Below, in pieces: positions 1 through 8,208 of a stretch of 23,478 nucleotides of DNA. The stretch is from positions 1 to 23,478 of the IMG/VR virus record IMGVR_UViG_3300025127_000288; one strand, written 5' to 3'. Numbering within the stretch: position 1 is the stretch's first letter; every line of letters begins with the position of its first letter. The notes beneath the pieces are model-generated. The model had not been told where the DNA came from. It searched no databases and saw only the letters and a list, made by a program, of their open reading frames with translations. Origin of the DNA: a virus. The position numbers were made by a program, and so were the translations under genes.

Positions 1-1
1 A

Positions 2-649
2 AGCTTTTTAGATGGCCTAACTGCATCAGATAAAACTATTGAAGATTTACAAAAACAGTTACAAACTGCAAGAGGAACTAGAGTAGAAAAATTAAAAGAC
101 CAATATAGACAAGATTTAATAAATACTACTACTGGAGCTGCTGCAAAGGCTTTACTTGGTGGTAAAGGTTTTTCTGGTGCATTAATTGAAATATCTGATA
201 GATTAGATACAGTTGAAAATCCTCAAGAAAAAATAGCAATGATTGAGGAGTCTGGTATTATTCAAGATATTAAAGATGTTAAAGATAACAGTCAAAGAAA
301 ACTATCTAGACTTTTAGCTAAGAAACAAATTAGTGATTCTAATTTTAACAGAGGTATTAAGATAGTTGAAGTTGATGCTAAAATTAAACAAAACTTATTA
401 ACAACTCAATTAGCTGGATTAAGTGCTAGTGATGCTGCAATAACTGAAATGAGAAAGTTATTAGAAAATTCTGGAACTTTAGGTATTGATGTTGTAAGCA
501 CTATTTATAATAATACTTTAAAAAATAGAATATTAAGTCCTGAAGTTCAAAAAGAATTTGAAGATTTAATATACAATCTGGTAGCAGGCACAAGCACAGA
601 GGGTGATAAATTAAATACATTTCCAAGAAAGAAAAATAGAAAAGACTAA
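2..649 (+). CDS. C-terminal part of a helical virion-region protein (5' truncated)
   Basis: The reading frame is open from the first bases of the window to the TAA at 647-649, so the first Met in frame (at 239) is not the real start; 215 residues are visible and the N-terminus lies upstream. The visible part is rich in Lys, Glu, Asp and Leu, and looks mostly alpha-helical with coiled-coil-like stretches, apart from a short Gly/Ala segment about 40-55 residues in. The C-terminus is strongly basic (PRKKNRKD). The stop overlaps the next ATG as TAATG, so it is translationally coupled to the large 1266-residue gene. I do not recognise the family. From its position directly before a giant internal-virion-type protein I infer a structural or DNA-ejection component, but no motif proves this. 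Confidence 0.8.
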   Translation, partial: SFLDGLTASDKTIEDLQKQLQTARGTRVEKLKDQYRQDLINTTTGAAAKALLGGKGFSGALIEISDRLDTVENPQEKIAMIEESGIIQDIKDVKDNSQRKLSRLLAKKQISDSNFNRGIKIVEVDAKIKQNLLTTQLAGLSASDAAITEMRKLLENSGTLGIDVVSTIYNNTLKNRILSPEVQKEFEDLIYNLVAGTSTEGDKLNTFPRKKNRKD

Positions 650-3600
650 TGGTGCAAAAAGTAACTTATGAATCTCTACTAAGAGATGATAATTTTTTAA
701 ATGATGCTGCTGATGCCTTAGAGGGTATGGGCGAAACAATTACAAATGATAGACAAGAAGTATTAGATAAGTTTTTACAAAAGAGAAGATACTTTGATAC
801 AAATATATCATCTACATTTACACAAGGTACAAAAATAAAAAGATTATCTGATGAAGATAAAACATCTTATTCAAAAGCATTAGATAAAGTAGACCAACTT
901 CCATCAGCTTTTAGTGAGGGTGGTGCTCCAATGTGGCGAGCTATAGGTGACTATGCTGCTGCTGGTATTACAGACCCAACAAATTTACTATCTGTTATCG
1001 CTGGTGCTTTTACATTAGGCACAGGTGGTGCTGCTGTTCTTGGTGCAAAAGAAGCTGCAAAACAAGGAGTAAAAGCAACAGTAAAAGCAAAGATGAAAGC
1101 TATGACAACGAAACCTGTTCTTGCTTCACTTGCAGTGGAAGGTGGTATTGCAGGTGGTGGAGGTGCTGCTCAACAAGCTCGTTCTCAAAATGTTGATATG
1201 GCATTAGGTAGAAGAGATAAAGGTGATTATGATTATAGCAGCATGGCATTACAAGGTTTAGCAGAAGGTGTAGCAAGTCCTTTAGCTGGTGCAGGTATAA
1301 ATATTATAGGTTCTACCATAGGTGCTGGTGTTAAAAGTGCTGCAAAGGCTACTGGTGTTTCTGATAGTGGTGCAGTACAAGGTGCAAAAAACTGGTTAGA
1401 AAAATGGTTTATGCCTCAAGCTGGTTTAGATAATGCTACCATGAGAAATATAGAAATAGGTGACTCTGCATTTAAAGAAATTAAACAAGATGCTGAAAAA
1501 TTATCAGGAGATATAGAAAGTTTTTTTAGAAGAGATTTTAAAAATGCAACACAAGCAGATATAACATTAATCAATAGAGCTATGGAAGGTGACTTACTAG
1601 CTAAAAATGAAGTAAGAACCAGAAGTGAAGGCCTAGCAAATTCTTTAGATAACTTTACTAACTTAGTAAAAAAAGTTAGAAAAGAAATTGATGACCCAAG
1701 ATTACAAATATCAGATGAACTAAAAACTATATATGGTTTAAAAGAAAATTATGTTAGAGATATATTTGAAAAGTTTACAAAAAGAGGTAGACAAGATTTT
1801 GATATATGGAAAAAAGATGCAACCAATCAAGAAACTATTACAAAGTTTCGTAACTTAGCTTTAACAGATGTAGCACTTGGAAAAAAAATAGGTATTAGAA
1901 ATGAAGCAGGTGCATTAAAAGATTTTGCTGATAAGACAAGTAAAAGTTATAATGAGAATAAATTAAATAGTAATGTTAATTTAGAGCTAAGAAGATTATA
2001 TACACCAAGCATGAGAAAAAATTCAAAGTATGGTGCATTAAAAGCAAAACAAGATTTACCAGATGTTATAAAAGAAATATATGGTCTTAATCAAAATCCA
2101 GCATTACGAGCAACAGAAACTATAGCTGGTATTGTGGAGCCGGTAGCTGATTTAAGAATAGCTGCACAGTTATCTGAGGGATTATTAAACAGAGGAATAG
2201 CTGTAAGAGCAGGAGATGCAGCCACTGCTTCAGAGGCATTAGGTAAAGAGGCAGTTCCTCTTGTAACATCTAAAGCTTCTGCATTAGAAAAAGATTTATA
2301 TTCAAGTACACCTTTTAGAGTTCGTGGTGATATTTATGATACACCATCACAAGAAATATTTATACCAAAAGACTTCGCAGAAAAAATAAAAGTAATGACA
2401 GATAGAACTGGTTTCTTATCTAAAAATGAAGCTCTTGGCCCTTTTGCTCAGGCAATGGCAGCTACACAAGGTTACATTAAAAAAGGTAAAACAGTTTATA
2501 ATCCATTTGCACATATGAGAAATGCATTAGGTGCTCTTATGACTGTTGCTAATTCTGGTAATTATACTGGTATTGGTAAATTAGCTAAGACAATGGTTTT
2601 AAAATCTAAAGAAGATAAAGAAGAATTGTTTAATAAATTAAGAAAACTAGGTGTTCAAGGAACTAACGTAGAATTAAATCAAATCGCAAATAGATTATCA
2701 GACTTTGCAGATATAAGTGAAACAAATACAAAAGGTATTCAAGGTGTTTTAGCTAGAAATGTAGTTCGTTTAGGTTCTTTATTTGTTAGTGACTTAGAAA
2801 AGAAACCTGGTTTTAAAAAGTTTGCTAGAGGAGCAGAAAAAGTATATACAAAAACTGATGACTTTGGTAAAGTTGCTAGTTATCTTAGTGAAAAAGATAA
2901 GTTTCAAAAAGTATTTAATGGTATGTCGCCAGCTCAAAAACGTCTACTAAGAGAAAACTTTGAAAAAGAATATGGATTGCCTATTGATAGTAAAGGTAGA
3001 ACTGTTGTTCCTTTTGATGATAACTTTGATGACTTTATGATAGATGAGATTGCTATTAGTAAAGCATTAAATGTTATGCCTGTATATTCTAGAATACCAA
3101 AAGTATTAGAAAAAATGAGAGGCATACCTATTATTGGTTCTTTTACTGCTTTTCCAGCAGAGAACTTACGTAATAAATATAATGTATTAAAGATGGGTTC
3201 TCAAGAAATTAAAGATGGTTTTGAATTAGGTATAACAAGTAAAGCAGGACAAGAATTAGTAAAGACAGGAGCTAATCGTTTATTATCACAAGGAGCTGTA
3301 GCTGCAGCACCAGCACTAGCTGCTTATGTTTATAATACTACACAAGGCACAGACAAAGTTATGGATTTTATTCGTCAGTCTTTACCAGAGTGGGCAAAAA
3401 ATCATGCATTACAAGTAAGAGAATATACTGATAAAGATGGAGAAAAAAAATATGCTGTTACTGATTTAAGTTATAATAATCCAGACCAGTATGTGTTAGA
3501 TATTATTGGAGAGTTATTAGTAGGTGCAGCAAATGGTGAAGATATTACTAAAAATTTAGATGACAAGATGTTAAGAGTAATTAAAAATACAGCATCTCCT

Positions 3601-4449
3601 TTTGTTGGTGAGTCATTAGTTTTAGATTATGCTAAAAATATGTTAGGATATATAAAAGAAGAAAATGATTTACGTGCAGCAGATAGGTTATTTAAAGCAT
3701 ATAAAATATCAGAACCTGGTGTGATAAAAAATATGAGAGAATTGCTTGGAGATGTAGGTGCATATAAAGCATTAGACGAACTAAGCCAACCTTTAGGAGG
3801 TCAAGCAGGTTCATATTTACAAGATAAATTAGAACCATTATATTATGGTGAAAAAAGAAGTTTGATGAGAGATGCTAGTAGTGTTTCTGCTTACTTATCA
3901 GAGGTGGGTTTAAATTTTACAGGACCATTAGGTATCTTTGGTTTAGCTACAAAAGAAACTAAAGTTGACCCAGTTAAAAATGTATCTTTCGCAGCTAAAA
4001 CATTATTAGGTAATGCTAATAGAAATAATAATATTAATACATCTACTATTAAACAAAGATTAAATAATAGACAAGCAAATTTTTCTTTACAAAATATGAG
4101 AGAATTATATAAAGAAGGTATAGAGGAACAGTTTGTAGCACAAGAAGGTATTTATAAATTATATAATAGTTTATTAGAATTTAAAACACCAGCAGAAGCT
4201 AAAAAAATATTAATGTCTAGACAAGTAAGACAAGCAGGTGGTTTATCTAAACAAGAAATAAATACAATTATTAATGGTAGATTTAAAGCACCAAGATTTG
4301 ACCCAACATTTTGGAATACATTTGGAAAAGAGAATAGAGATTTATCAAAAGAAATACCTAGAATACGTGAAGCATTTGATGGTATTTATCGTAAATATAA
4401 TTTAAAAAAATTATCAACAGAAGTACCGGATATAAGTATAGATGACTAA
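649..4449 (+). CDS. Large internal virion / DNA-ejection-type protein (1266 aa)
   Basis: This is the largest gene in the window. Residues about 95-240 hold several Gly/Ala-rich hydrophobic stretches that could insert into membranes, including the segment starting DPTNLLSVIAGAF. The middle (about 240-480) is charged and helical, residues about 605-650 contain a second conserved-looking block (NPFAHMRNALGALMTVANSG), and another Ala-rich hydrophobic stretch lies near 870-895. Giant proteins of this make-up, placed after tail genes and before lysis genes, are typical of podophage internal core or ejection proteins (functionally like T7 gp15/gp16). I see no clear lytic transglycosylase motif, so a peptidoglycan-cutting role is not supported. 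Start by TAATG coupling to the preceding gene; the stop overlaps a small gene starting at 4442. Function is inferred from size, composition and position. Confidence 0.85.
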   Translation: MVQKVTYESLLRDDNFLNDAADALEGMGETITNDRQEVLDKFLQKRRYFDTNISSTFTQGTKIKRLSDEDKTSYSKALDKVDQLPSAFSEGGAPMWRAIGDYAAAGITDPTNLLSVIAGAFTLGTGGAAVLGAKEAAKQGVKATVKAKMKAMTTKPVLASLAVEGGIAGGGGAAQQARSQNVDMALGRRDKGDYDYSSMALQGLAEGVASPLAGAGINIIGSTIGAGVKSAAKATGVSDSGAVQGAKNWLEKWFMPQAGLDNATMRNIEIGDSAFKEIKQDAEKLSGDIESFFRRDFKNATQADITLINRAMEGDLLAKNEVRTRSEGLANSLDNFTNLVKKVRKEIDDPRLQISDELKTIYGLKENYVRDIFEKFTKRGRQDFDIWKKDATNQETITKFRNLALTDVALGKKIGIRNEAGALKDFADKTSKSYNENKLNSNVNLELRRLYTPSMRKNSKYGALKAKQDLPDVIKEIYGLNQNPALRATETIAGIVEPVADLRIAAQLSEGLLNRGIAVRAGDAATASEALGKEAVPLVTSKASALEKDLYSSTPFRVRGDIYDTPSQEIFIPKDFAEKIKVMTDRTGFLSKNEALGPFAQAMAATQGYIKKGKTVYNPFAHMRNALGALMTVANSGNYTGIGKLAKTMVLKSKEDKEELFNKLRKLGVQGTNVELNQIANRLSDFADISETNTKGIQGVLARNVVRLGSLFVSDLEKKPGFKKFARGAEKVYTKTDDFGKVASYLSEKDKFQKVFNGMSPAQKRLLRENFEKEYGLPIDSKGRTVVPFDDNFDDFMIDEIAISKALNVMPVYSRIPKVLEKMRGIPIIGSFTAFPAENLRNKYNVLKMGSQEIKDGFELGITSKAGQELVKTGANRLLSQGAVAAAPALAAYVYNTTQGTDKVMDFIRQSLPEWAKNHALQVREYTDKDGEKKYAVTDLSYNNPDQYVLDIIGELLVGAANGEDITKNLDDKMLRVIKNTASPFVGESLVLDYAKNMLGYIKEENDLRAADRLFKAYKISEPGVIKNMRELLGDVGAYKALDELSQPLGGQAGSYLQDKLEPLYYGEKRSLMRDASSVSAYLSEVGLNFTGPLGIFGLATKETKVDPVKNVSFAAKTLLGNANRNNNINTSTIKQRLNNRQANFSLQNMRELYKEGIEEQFVAQEGIYKLYNSLLEFKTPAEAKKILMSRQVRQAGGLSKQEINTIINGRFKAPRFDPTFWNTFGKENRDLSKEIPRIREAFDGIYRKYNLKKLSTEVPDISIDD

Positions 4450-4594
4450 TAATATAATTATATTTCCTAAAAATAAAATAACACAAGAAGAAAAAGATAT
4501 TGTAAATAAAGAAGCAATAGATAAACAATATAAACAAATTTTACAACAACAAAAAGAAATATTAAAACAGAGGGAAGAAATATGGCAGATATGA
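4442..4594 (+). CDS. Small charged helical protein, 50 aa
   Basis: A short gene beginning at an ATG that overlaps the preceding stop (ATGACTAA) and ending 13 bases inside the next gene. The protein starts with a short hydrophobic stretch (MTNNIIIFPKN) and then becomes a Gln/Lys/Glu-rich helix, probably a coiled coil (QILQQQKEILKQREE). Its 3' end contains the ribosome binding site AGAGGGAAG of the following membrane protein, so the two are coupled. Such an 8-base overlap followed by a 13-base overlap is the same packing used throughout this genome, which is the main reason to call it real. Family not recognised; no function assigned. Confidence 0.6.
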   Translation: MTNNIIIFPKNKITQEEKDIVNKEAIDKQYKQILQQQKEILKQREEIWQI

Positions 4595-4830
4595 CAATGA
4601 TATGGAATGCAATACTAACAATGGCAATAGGTGGCTTTCTATGGTGGATACGTTCCACGTCTGCTGCTATTAGTAAAGTGAAAGATGAACTGGCAAAAGC
4701 TAAAGAAAATATGGCAATAAACTATGCCACAAAAGAAGATGTAAAAGATGATATGTCACAACTCATGCAAAGATTTGATAGATTAGAAAGCAAGATAGAT
4801 GATATGATTAGAAGAGCAGCAGAGAAATGA
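4582..4830 (+). CDS. Small membrane protein with coiled coil (holin- or spanin-like)
   Basis: 82 residues. One transmembrane segment near the N-terminus (about residues 5-25, ending GGFLWWIRS) is followed by a long charged helix with heptad character (about 28-80), which would lie on one side of the inner membrane. Upstream is a good ribosome binding site, AGAGGGAAG. The stop overlaps the next start as ATGA. Its place next to a lysozyme gene fits a lysis protein: a small holin, or an inner-membrane spanin-like subunit. However, a clear three-segment holin is encoded on the other strand at 7161-7559, so this one may have another role, such as a spanin. The membrane topology is seen; the lysis role is inferred. 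Confidence 0.75.
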   Translation: MADMTMIWNAILTMAIGGFLWWIRSTSAAISKVKDELAKAKENMAINYATKEDVKDDMSQLMQRFDRLESKIDDMIRRAAEK

Positions 4831-5033
4831 CAACTGTTTTTTTATTAATGATATATCTAGGTAAAGCACAACAAGAAAGCAATATGATGTTTGCTGATAT
4901 AAATAGGTGTAAATATTTTGCAGCTAGAGTTATGAAGCAGCCGGCAAATCCACAAACCAAACAAAGATATACAGCAATATGTAAGCCAGTGGAAGTAGAT
5001 TTAAGTAATAAAAATGTTAGAGTTTATAGATGA
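4827..5033 (+). CDS. Small protein with hydrophobic N-terminus and two cysteines, 68 aa
   Basis: Begins with ATGA overlap on the previous stop. The first 11 residues are hydrophobic (MTTVFLLMIYL), too short for a secure transmembrane helix but possibly a weak signal or anchor. The rest holds the pattern NRCKYFAARV...AICKPVEV, with Cys at about 28 and 51. Similar short proteins with this spaced cysteine pair and a C-terminal CKPV element are familiar, from memory, as uncharacterised genes of marine T7-like phages. No function is known to me. Sitting between the coiled-coil membrane protein and lysozyme, it could be part of the lysis cassette, but there is no lipobox, so I do not call it an outer-membrane spanin. 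Confidence 0.7.
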   Translation: MTTVFLLMIYLGKAQQESNMMFADINRCKYFAARVMKQPANPQTKQRYTAICKPVEVDLSNKNVRVYR

Positions 5034-5045
5034 AAGGGTAAGAGC

Positions 5046-5924
5046 ATGAATTATATAGAAAAATATTTAGATAATTTTTGGACAATAAATGAAAATGCAC
5101 CATTAGCAGAAGGTAAGATATCTACTAAAGGAGGTGTTATTAAAGAAGGAGATAGTATTGTTGCTGTTCCATTTAAAGCTACTGGTAAGGTTTCTAAAGG
5201 ACAAATGGAAATTGGTTATGGTCATTTAATAACAAGCAATGATAAAGAAAATGGATTTTTAGCAATTACATCTACAGGTGAAAAATATAGAATACCTTAT
5301 TCTGATGATATAAAATTAAGTCAAAAACAAACTAAGGATATAGCAAGAGCAGATATTATTACAAGAGTACCTACAGCAAAGAATAAAATTGCTGCTGCTG
5401 GTGGTAATTATGATGAATTTAATGATGAGAAAAAAATGTTAGCTCTTGACTATGAATTAAATGTAGGAGAAGATAAAAAAGGTAATAGTGGTATTGCAGC
5501 CTTTCCTAATTTTTTTAAAGGTATTATAGAAAATAAACCAGAAATAGCTTTATCAGAGTTTCAAAGAAGTAGTAAAGGTAAATTAATGACAAAGAGAAAT
5601 AATACTACTAAAGAATTAATTTTAGATGCTTTAAATATTCGACAACCAGCAACTATTGCTGAAAAAGAAGAAGAACCAAAAGAAGTAGAGGTAGAGGTAT
5701 CTGAGGTTAAACCAGCAGAAACTTTTAAACAAGCCTTTGCAGCAGCTAGAGGAAATAGAGAAGGTGAGTTTACTTTTGGTGGTAAAAAATATAATACAAG
5801 ATTAAGAGAAGAAACACCACAACAATATGCAGCTTTTTTAGCTGAAAAAAAACCAACTAGATTTGCAAAGAAAGGTGGCATGGTTTACAAAAACTATTAC
5901 GACTACAAACCAAGAAATATATAA
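5046..5924 (+). CDS. Phage lysozyme-like endolysin with C-terminal virion-type motif
   Basis: 292 residues. The N-terminal half (about 1-195) resembles phage lysozyme-type muramidases that cut the glycan strands of peptidoglycan: note KGQMEIGYGHLI at about residues 53-64, matching the GxGH-type core of these enzymes, and a later helical region (about 128-160) typical of the second lobe. I cannot place the catalytic Glu with confidence. A Glu/Val/Pro-rich linker (about 200-225) leads to a C-terminal module (about 226-275) with the pattern FKQAFAAARGN...F.FGGKKYNTR, a short motif often found at the ends of phage virion and tail-associated proteins. This suggests a virion-associated lysozyme that opens the wall at entry, or an endolysin with an extra binding tail. 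No signal peptide. Preceded by GAAAGGG as a ribosome binding site. Confidence 0.75.
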   Translation: MNYIEKYLDNFWTINENAPLAEGKISTKGGVIKEGDSIVAVPFKATGKVSKGQMEIGYGHLITSNDKENGFLAITSTGEKYRIPYSDDIKLSQKQTKDIARADIITRVPTAKNKIAAAGGNYDEFNDEKKMLALDYELNVGEDKKGNSGIAAFPNFFKGIIENKPEIALSEFQRSSKGKLMTKRNNTTKELILDALNIRQPATIAEKEEEPKEVEVEVSEVKPAETFKQAFAAARGNREGEFTFGGKKYNTRLREETPQQYAAFLAEKKPTRFAKKGGMVYKNYYDYKPRNI

Positions 5925-5948
5925 TCCATTAAGAATTAAGAGGCAAAC

Positions 5949-6395
5949 ATGGACCCAGTTACAGCATTTGGTGTAGCTACGACTGCATACAAAACGATTG
6001 TAGCAGGATTCAAAGTAGGTAAACAAGTAGAAAGTATGTCTAAAGATTTAGGCAGATGGATGGGTGCGATTCAAACAGTTAAAGAAGGCCATAACAAAAA
6101 GAAAGGTAAAATGTTTGGCTCTGTAGAAGAAGAAGCACTAGAAACATTTGCTATGAAGAAGAAAGCTATAGCAATGGAAAATGAATTACGTAACTTTGTA
6201 AATCTAAACTATGGCCCTAATGCCTGGAATGAAGTTATACGTATACAAGCAGACATACGAAAGCAAAAGAAAGAAGCAGAACTAGAAGCTAAACGAAAAC
6301 AAAAACAAATGATAGAGAACACCATTATAGGTGGTCTTATATTAATGTTTATTTTCTTCGTTGTTTACGTTGTCTATCTTGTTATGACTGTCTAA
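5949..6395 (+). CDS. C-tail-anchored coiled-coil membrane protein, 148 aa
   Basis: The N-terminal third (about 1-60) is a hydrophobic to amphipathic region containing MSKDLGRWMGAI at about residues 35-46, a pattern I associate with uncharacterised proteins of T7-like marine phages. Residues about 95-122 form a highly charged Lys/Glu/Gln helix (KKEAELEAKRKQKQ). A single strong transmembrane helix follows at about 125-146 and ends the protein. Ribosome binding site AAGAGGC lies 4 bases before the ATG. Its last 54 bases overlap, in antisense, the end of the terminase small subunit gene on the other strand, so this is the last gene of the rightward arm. It could be a virion-associated or lysis (inner spanin-like) protein; the topology is seen, the role is not known. 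Confidence 0.75.
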   Translation: MDPVTAFGVATTAYKTIVAGFKVGKQVESMSKDLGRWMGAIQTVKEGHNKKKGKMFGSVEEEALETFAMKKKAIAMENELRNFVNLNYGPNAWNEVIRIQADIRKQKKEAELEAKRKQKQMIENTIIGGLILMFIFFVVYVVYLVMTV

Positions 6396-6800
6396 AAATC
6401 CAGCCTCTTTCCCTATCTCAAAGTAAAAATCTTTACCCATTATCTTAGCACAATCTATTAAATCTTCTTTTAATTTAACAGGGTCTGTGTTATCTTCTTT
6501 CTCTTCCTGAGTTCCTCGTATTCTAGATAATAACTCTAATGCTTTGATAGCACTATTTGTATGACCATTTGCTTTGGCATAATCATATTGTTTTTCTATC
6601 TCAGTAATTACATCTACATCAGTAGTTAAGTTTTGTTCGAGTTCAGTAATCCTTTCGAGAATCTCTTCACTTTGTAATAACCTATGCCCTTGTCGTGCTG
6701 CATGTTCTTTTGAATACCCAGCAGCTCTCGCAGCTTCAGAAGCATTTCTGTGTAAGATATATGACTGACAAAATCTTTCTTGTTGCTCATTGAGTGCCAT
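6342..6800 (-). CDS. Terminase small subunit (TerS), DNA packaging
   Basis: 152 residues. The N-terminal 55 residues match the DNA-binding helix-turn-helix region of phage terminase small subunits: MALNEQQERFCQSYI followed by NASEAARAAGYS and RLLQSEEI, with the usual Leu/Ile/Thr/Glu helix after it. The protein recognises the concatemer's packaging site and recruits the large terminase, which cuts and pumps DNA into the head. The central part (about 55-110) is helical and would form the oligomer ring; the C-terminus is polar. Start by TAATG overlap with the small membrane gene upstream. No large terminase gene is in the window. It lies on the strand opposite to the virion genes, as the last gene of the leftward arm, and its 3' end overlaps the convergent gene by 54 bases. 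Confidence 0.88.
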   Translation of the reverse strand: MALNEQQERFCQSYILHRNASEAARAAGYSKEHAARQGHRLLQSEEILERITELEQNLTTDVDVITEIEKQYDYAKANGHTNSAIKALELLSRIRGTQEEKEDNTDPVKLKEDLIDCAKIMGKDFYFEIGKEAGFLDSHNKIDNVNNEENKH

Positions 6801-6976
6801 TACCTATAGTTACCCATTTCATATTTTTCATATTCTTTTTCTTCTACTTCTATAACAGGTTCTGGTATAGGAGCAGTTGTTACTTCATTAGTATTAGGAT
6901 TTAATCCACCTAAAAAAATTGTAAATGTTATACCAATTAAAATTATACCTAGTATTATTGTGTATTCTTTTGCCAT
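6800..6976 (-). CDS. Single-span membrane micro-protein, 58 aa
   Basis: A short gene between terminase small subunit and a 68-residue gene. The ATG at 6976 follows a strong ribosome binding site AAGGAGGG about 9 bases upstream, and the TAA overlaps the next ATG (TAATG), which supports it well. Residues about 5-24 form one transmembrane helix rich in Ile, Leu and Gly; the rest (25-58) is acidic with Pro and Glu (PEPVIEVEEKEYE) and would project from the membrane. It sits two genes after the holin, so a lysis or membrane-modifying role is possible, for example an accessory to the holin. No family recognised. Confidence 0.7.
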   Translation of the reverse strand: MAKEYTIILGIILIGITFTIFLGGLNPNTNEVTTAPIPEPVIEVEEKEYEKYEMGNYR

Positions 6977-7161
6977 TTTGTTTGTCCCTCCTTTGGAAAT
7001 ATTATTTTACTAAACCATTCTTCATAACTATCTGGTATCCATATATCATGATTAATACCAGACCCATCATTACCTTTTCTCATTTCTGAATTTACATATT
7101 TTAATTCCATTTGTTTTCCTTTATATTGAAAATACAAATTCCATGAAAAATCATTTCTCAT
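6955..7161 (-). CDS. Conserved-looking hypothetical protein, 51-68 aa
   Basis: Soluble, Trp- and Tyr-rich small protein with the segment NSEMRKGNDGSGINHDIW and a C-terminal WFSKIIFPKEGQTKW. The longest start (7161) overlaps the holin stop as TAATG. A second in-frame ATG at 7110 has a better ribosome binding site (AAAGGAAAACAA before the ATG), giving a 51-residue protein beginning MELKYVNSEM; either could be used. The end overlaps the next gene by 22 bases. I do not know the family or function; position in the holin-terminase block suggests late expression. Confidence 0.7.
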   Translation of the reverse strand: MRNDFSWNLYFQYKGKQMELKYVNSEMRKGNDGSGINHDIWIPDSYEEWFSKIIFPKEGQTKWQKNTQ

Positions 7162-7559
7162 TACTTAGTAACTTTTTTATACTTCTCAAAAGTCCTAAGT
7201 CCACCAAGTCCTAACATACCCATTAACACAGTCATTAAACTACCCATGTCAAACTCTGGTAAGGTTGGTAATGTTGCACCAAATAAAGCTGCAAAAAATA
7301 TAATAAACGGAGCTGCAATAAAGTGCCATACCAAGGCAACCCCACACGACCAGCCAATGAAGGGCCTCCAGCCGGCAATAAATATATTACCAGACTTTGC
7401 CTCTTCTTTGTTTATTGCTAGTTGTCCTTTTGCTAATTCTTGTGCATGTTTTTCTGCCATTGTAGCTATCTCATGAGCAAGTTTATTCTTTGCATCTTTA
7501 TCTTCTATAAACTTACCTATCAACTTTGTGGCAGGTCCTATTAAACCTAATAATGCCAT
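7161..7559 (-). CDS. Holin of the three-transmembrane type
   Basis: 132 residues. The N-terminal 60 residues form a charged amphipathic helix (IEDKDAKNKLAHEIA...). Then comes the signature AGWRPFIGWSCGVALVWHF, a hallmark of the 3TM holin family known from gene transfer agents and many alphaproteobacterial phages, followed by two further hydrophobic spans (about 82-95 and 106-120). It would form holes in the inner membrane at the end of infection so that lysozyme reaches the wall. Ribosome binding site AAAGGA lies 7 bases before the ATG. It is on the opposite strand from the lysozyme gene, so holin and endolysin are not in one operon here. Confidence 0.88.
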   Translation of the reverse strand: MALLGLIGPATKLIGKFIEDKDAKNKLAHEIATMAEKHAQELAKGQLAINKEEAKSGNIFIAGWRPFIGWSCGVALVWHFIAAPFIIFFAALFGATLPTLPEFDMGSLMTVLMGMLGLGGLRTFEKYKKVTK

Positions 7560-7560
7560 A

Positions 7561-8208
7561 CTATTTCCTTTCTATTAATTTCCATTCTGTTAGTGATATT
7601 GGCTTCTCTGCATTCTCATCTTCTAACACATCTAAACTATAATGTATATTTAAATGTGGGTGTTTTTCATGTAGTTTTTTTAGTTTCTCTGTCCAGTGTT
7701 CTGGTGTCTTTATATTCACATGCACATTTCTACCATCTTTAAATGTCTTTAATGCTTTGTAACAAGCAATAGTTAGTAAAACAAACTTTCTAGCATAAGA
7801 AAATATCTCCTCTAAAATCCAGTCAACATCTTTCTCATCTATATGTTCTATAACATCTGTGCATAACACTGCATCATATTTACCTTTTGGTAATTTATTA
7901 TGTTTAGGATATGCTGGGTCATATAAAGCATGATAATCTAGTTGCCATATTTTATGTAAAGGTTTAGGCAGTGTTTGTCCTTTTTTATTTAGTCGCATTG
8001 ATTTATATTTTTCATCATCATACAACAAGGCTTTACCACAACCATAATCTAATACACTTTTAGCACCTTCTTTTAGTATAATATTTGACACTGTATTTAA
8101 GTGTGTTATTAAACAAATACCATTAAAATATTTAGGGTCTTTATGTAACTCTTTATATTCCTCTAATAAATCTACATAATCCTGTGAGGGTTCGGCTCTA
8201 CTGTGCAT
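7561..8208 (-). CDS. Class I SAM-dependent methyltransferase
   Basis: 215 residues with a Rossmann methyltransferase core. Motif I is VLDYGCGKALL at about residues 52-62 (SAM-binding glycine loop), and a motif IV-like segment DAVLCTDVIEHI is at about 112-123, typical of Methyltransf_11/23-like enzymes that act on small molecules or sugars. Two features are unusual: a basic insert between strands 1 and 2 (LNKKGQTLPKPLHK) and a His-rich C-terminal part. The start overlaps the stop of the preceding glycosyltransferase fusion gene by 11 bases, so the two are coupled and probably act on the same product. The substrate cannot be told; modification of a sugar in a surface glycan is the best guess from context. 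A DNA methyltransferase is unlikely because there is no (D/N)PPY motif. Confidence 0.85.
   Translation of the reverse strand: MHSRAEPSQDYVDLLEEYKELHKDPKYFNGICLITHLNTVSNIILKEGAKSVLDYGCGKALLYDDEKYKSMRLNKKGQTLPKPLHKIWQLDYHALYDPAYPKHNKLPKGKYDAVLCTDVIEHIDEKDVDWILEEIFSYARKFVLLTIACYKALKTFKDGRNVHVNIKTPEHWTEKLKKLHEKHPHLNIHYSLDVLEDENAEKPISLTEWKLIERK

Noticed and set aside
5561-5881. 106-residue frame on the - strand opposite lysozyme
   Set aside because: Antisense to a clear gene with no ribosome binding site; the composition is that of a reverse-frame shadow.
7561-8208. DNA methyltransferase or anti-restriction role for the 215-residue methyltransferase
   Set aside because: There is no DPPY-type or cytosine methyltransferase PC motif; the gene is coupled to glycosyltransferases.
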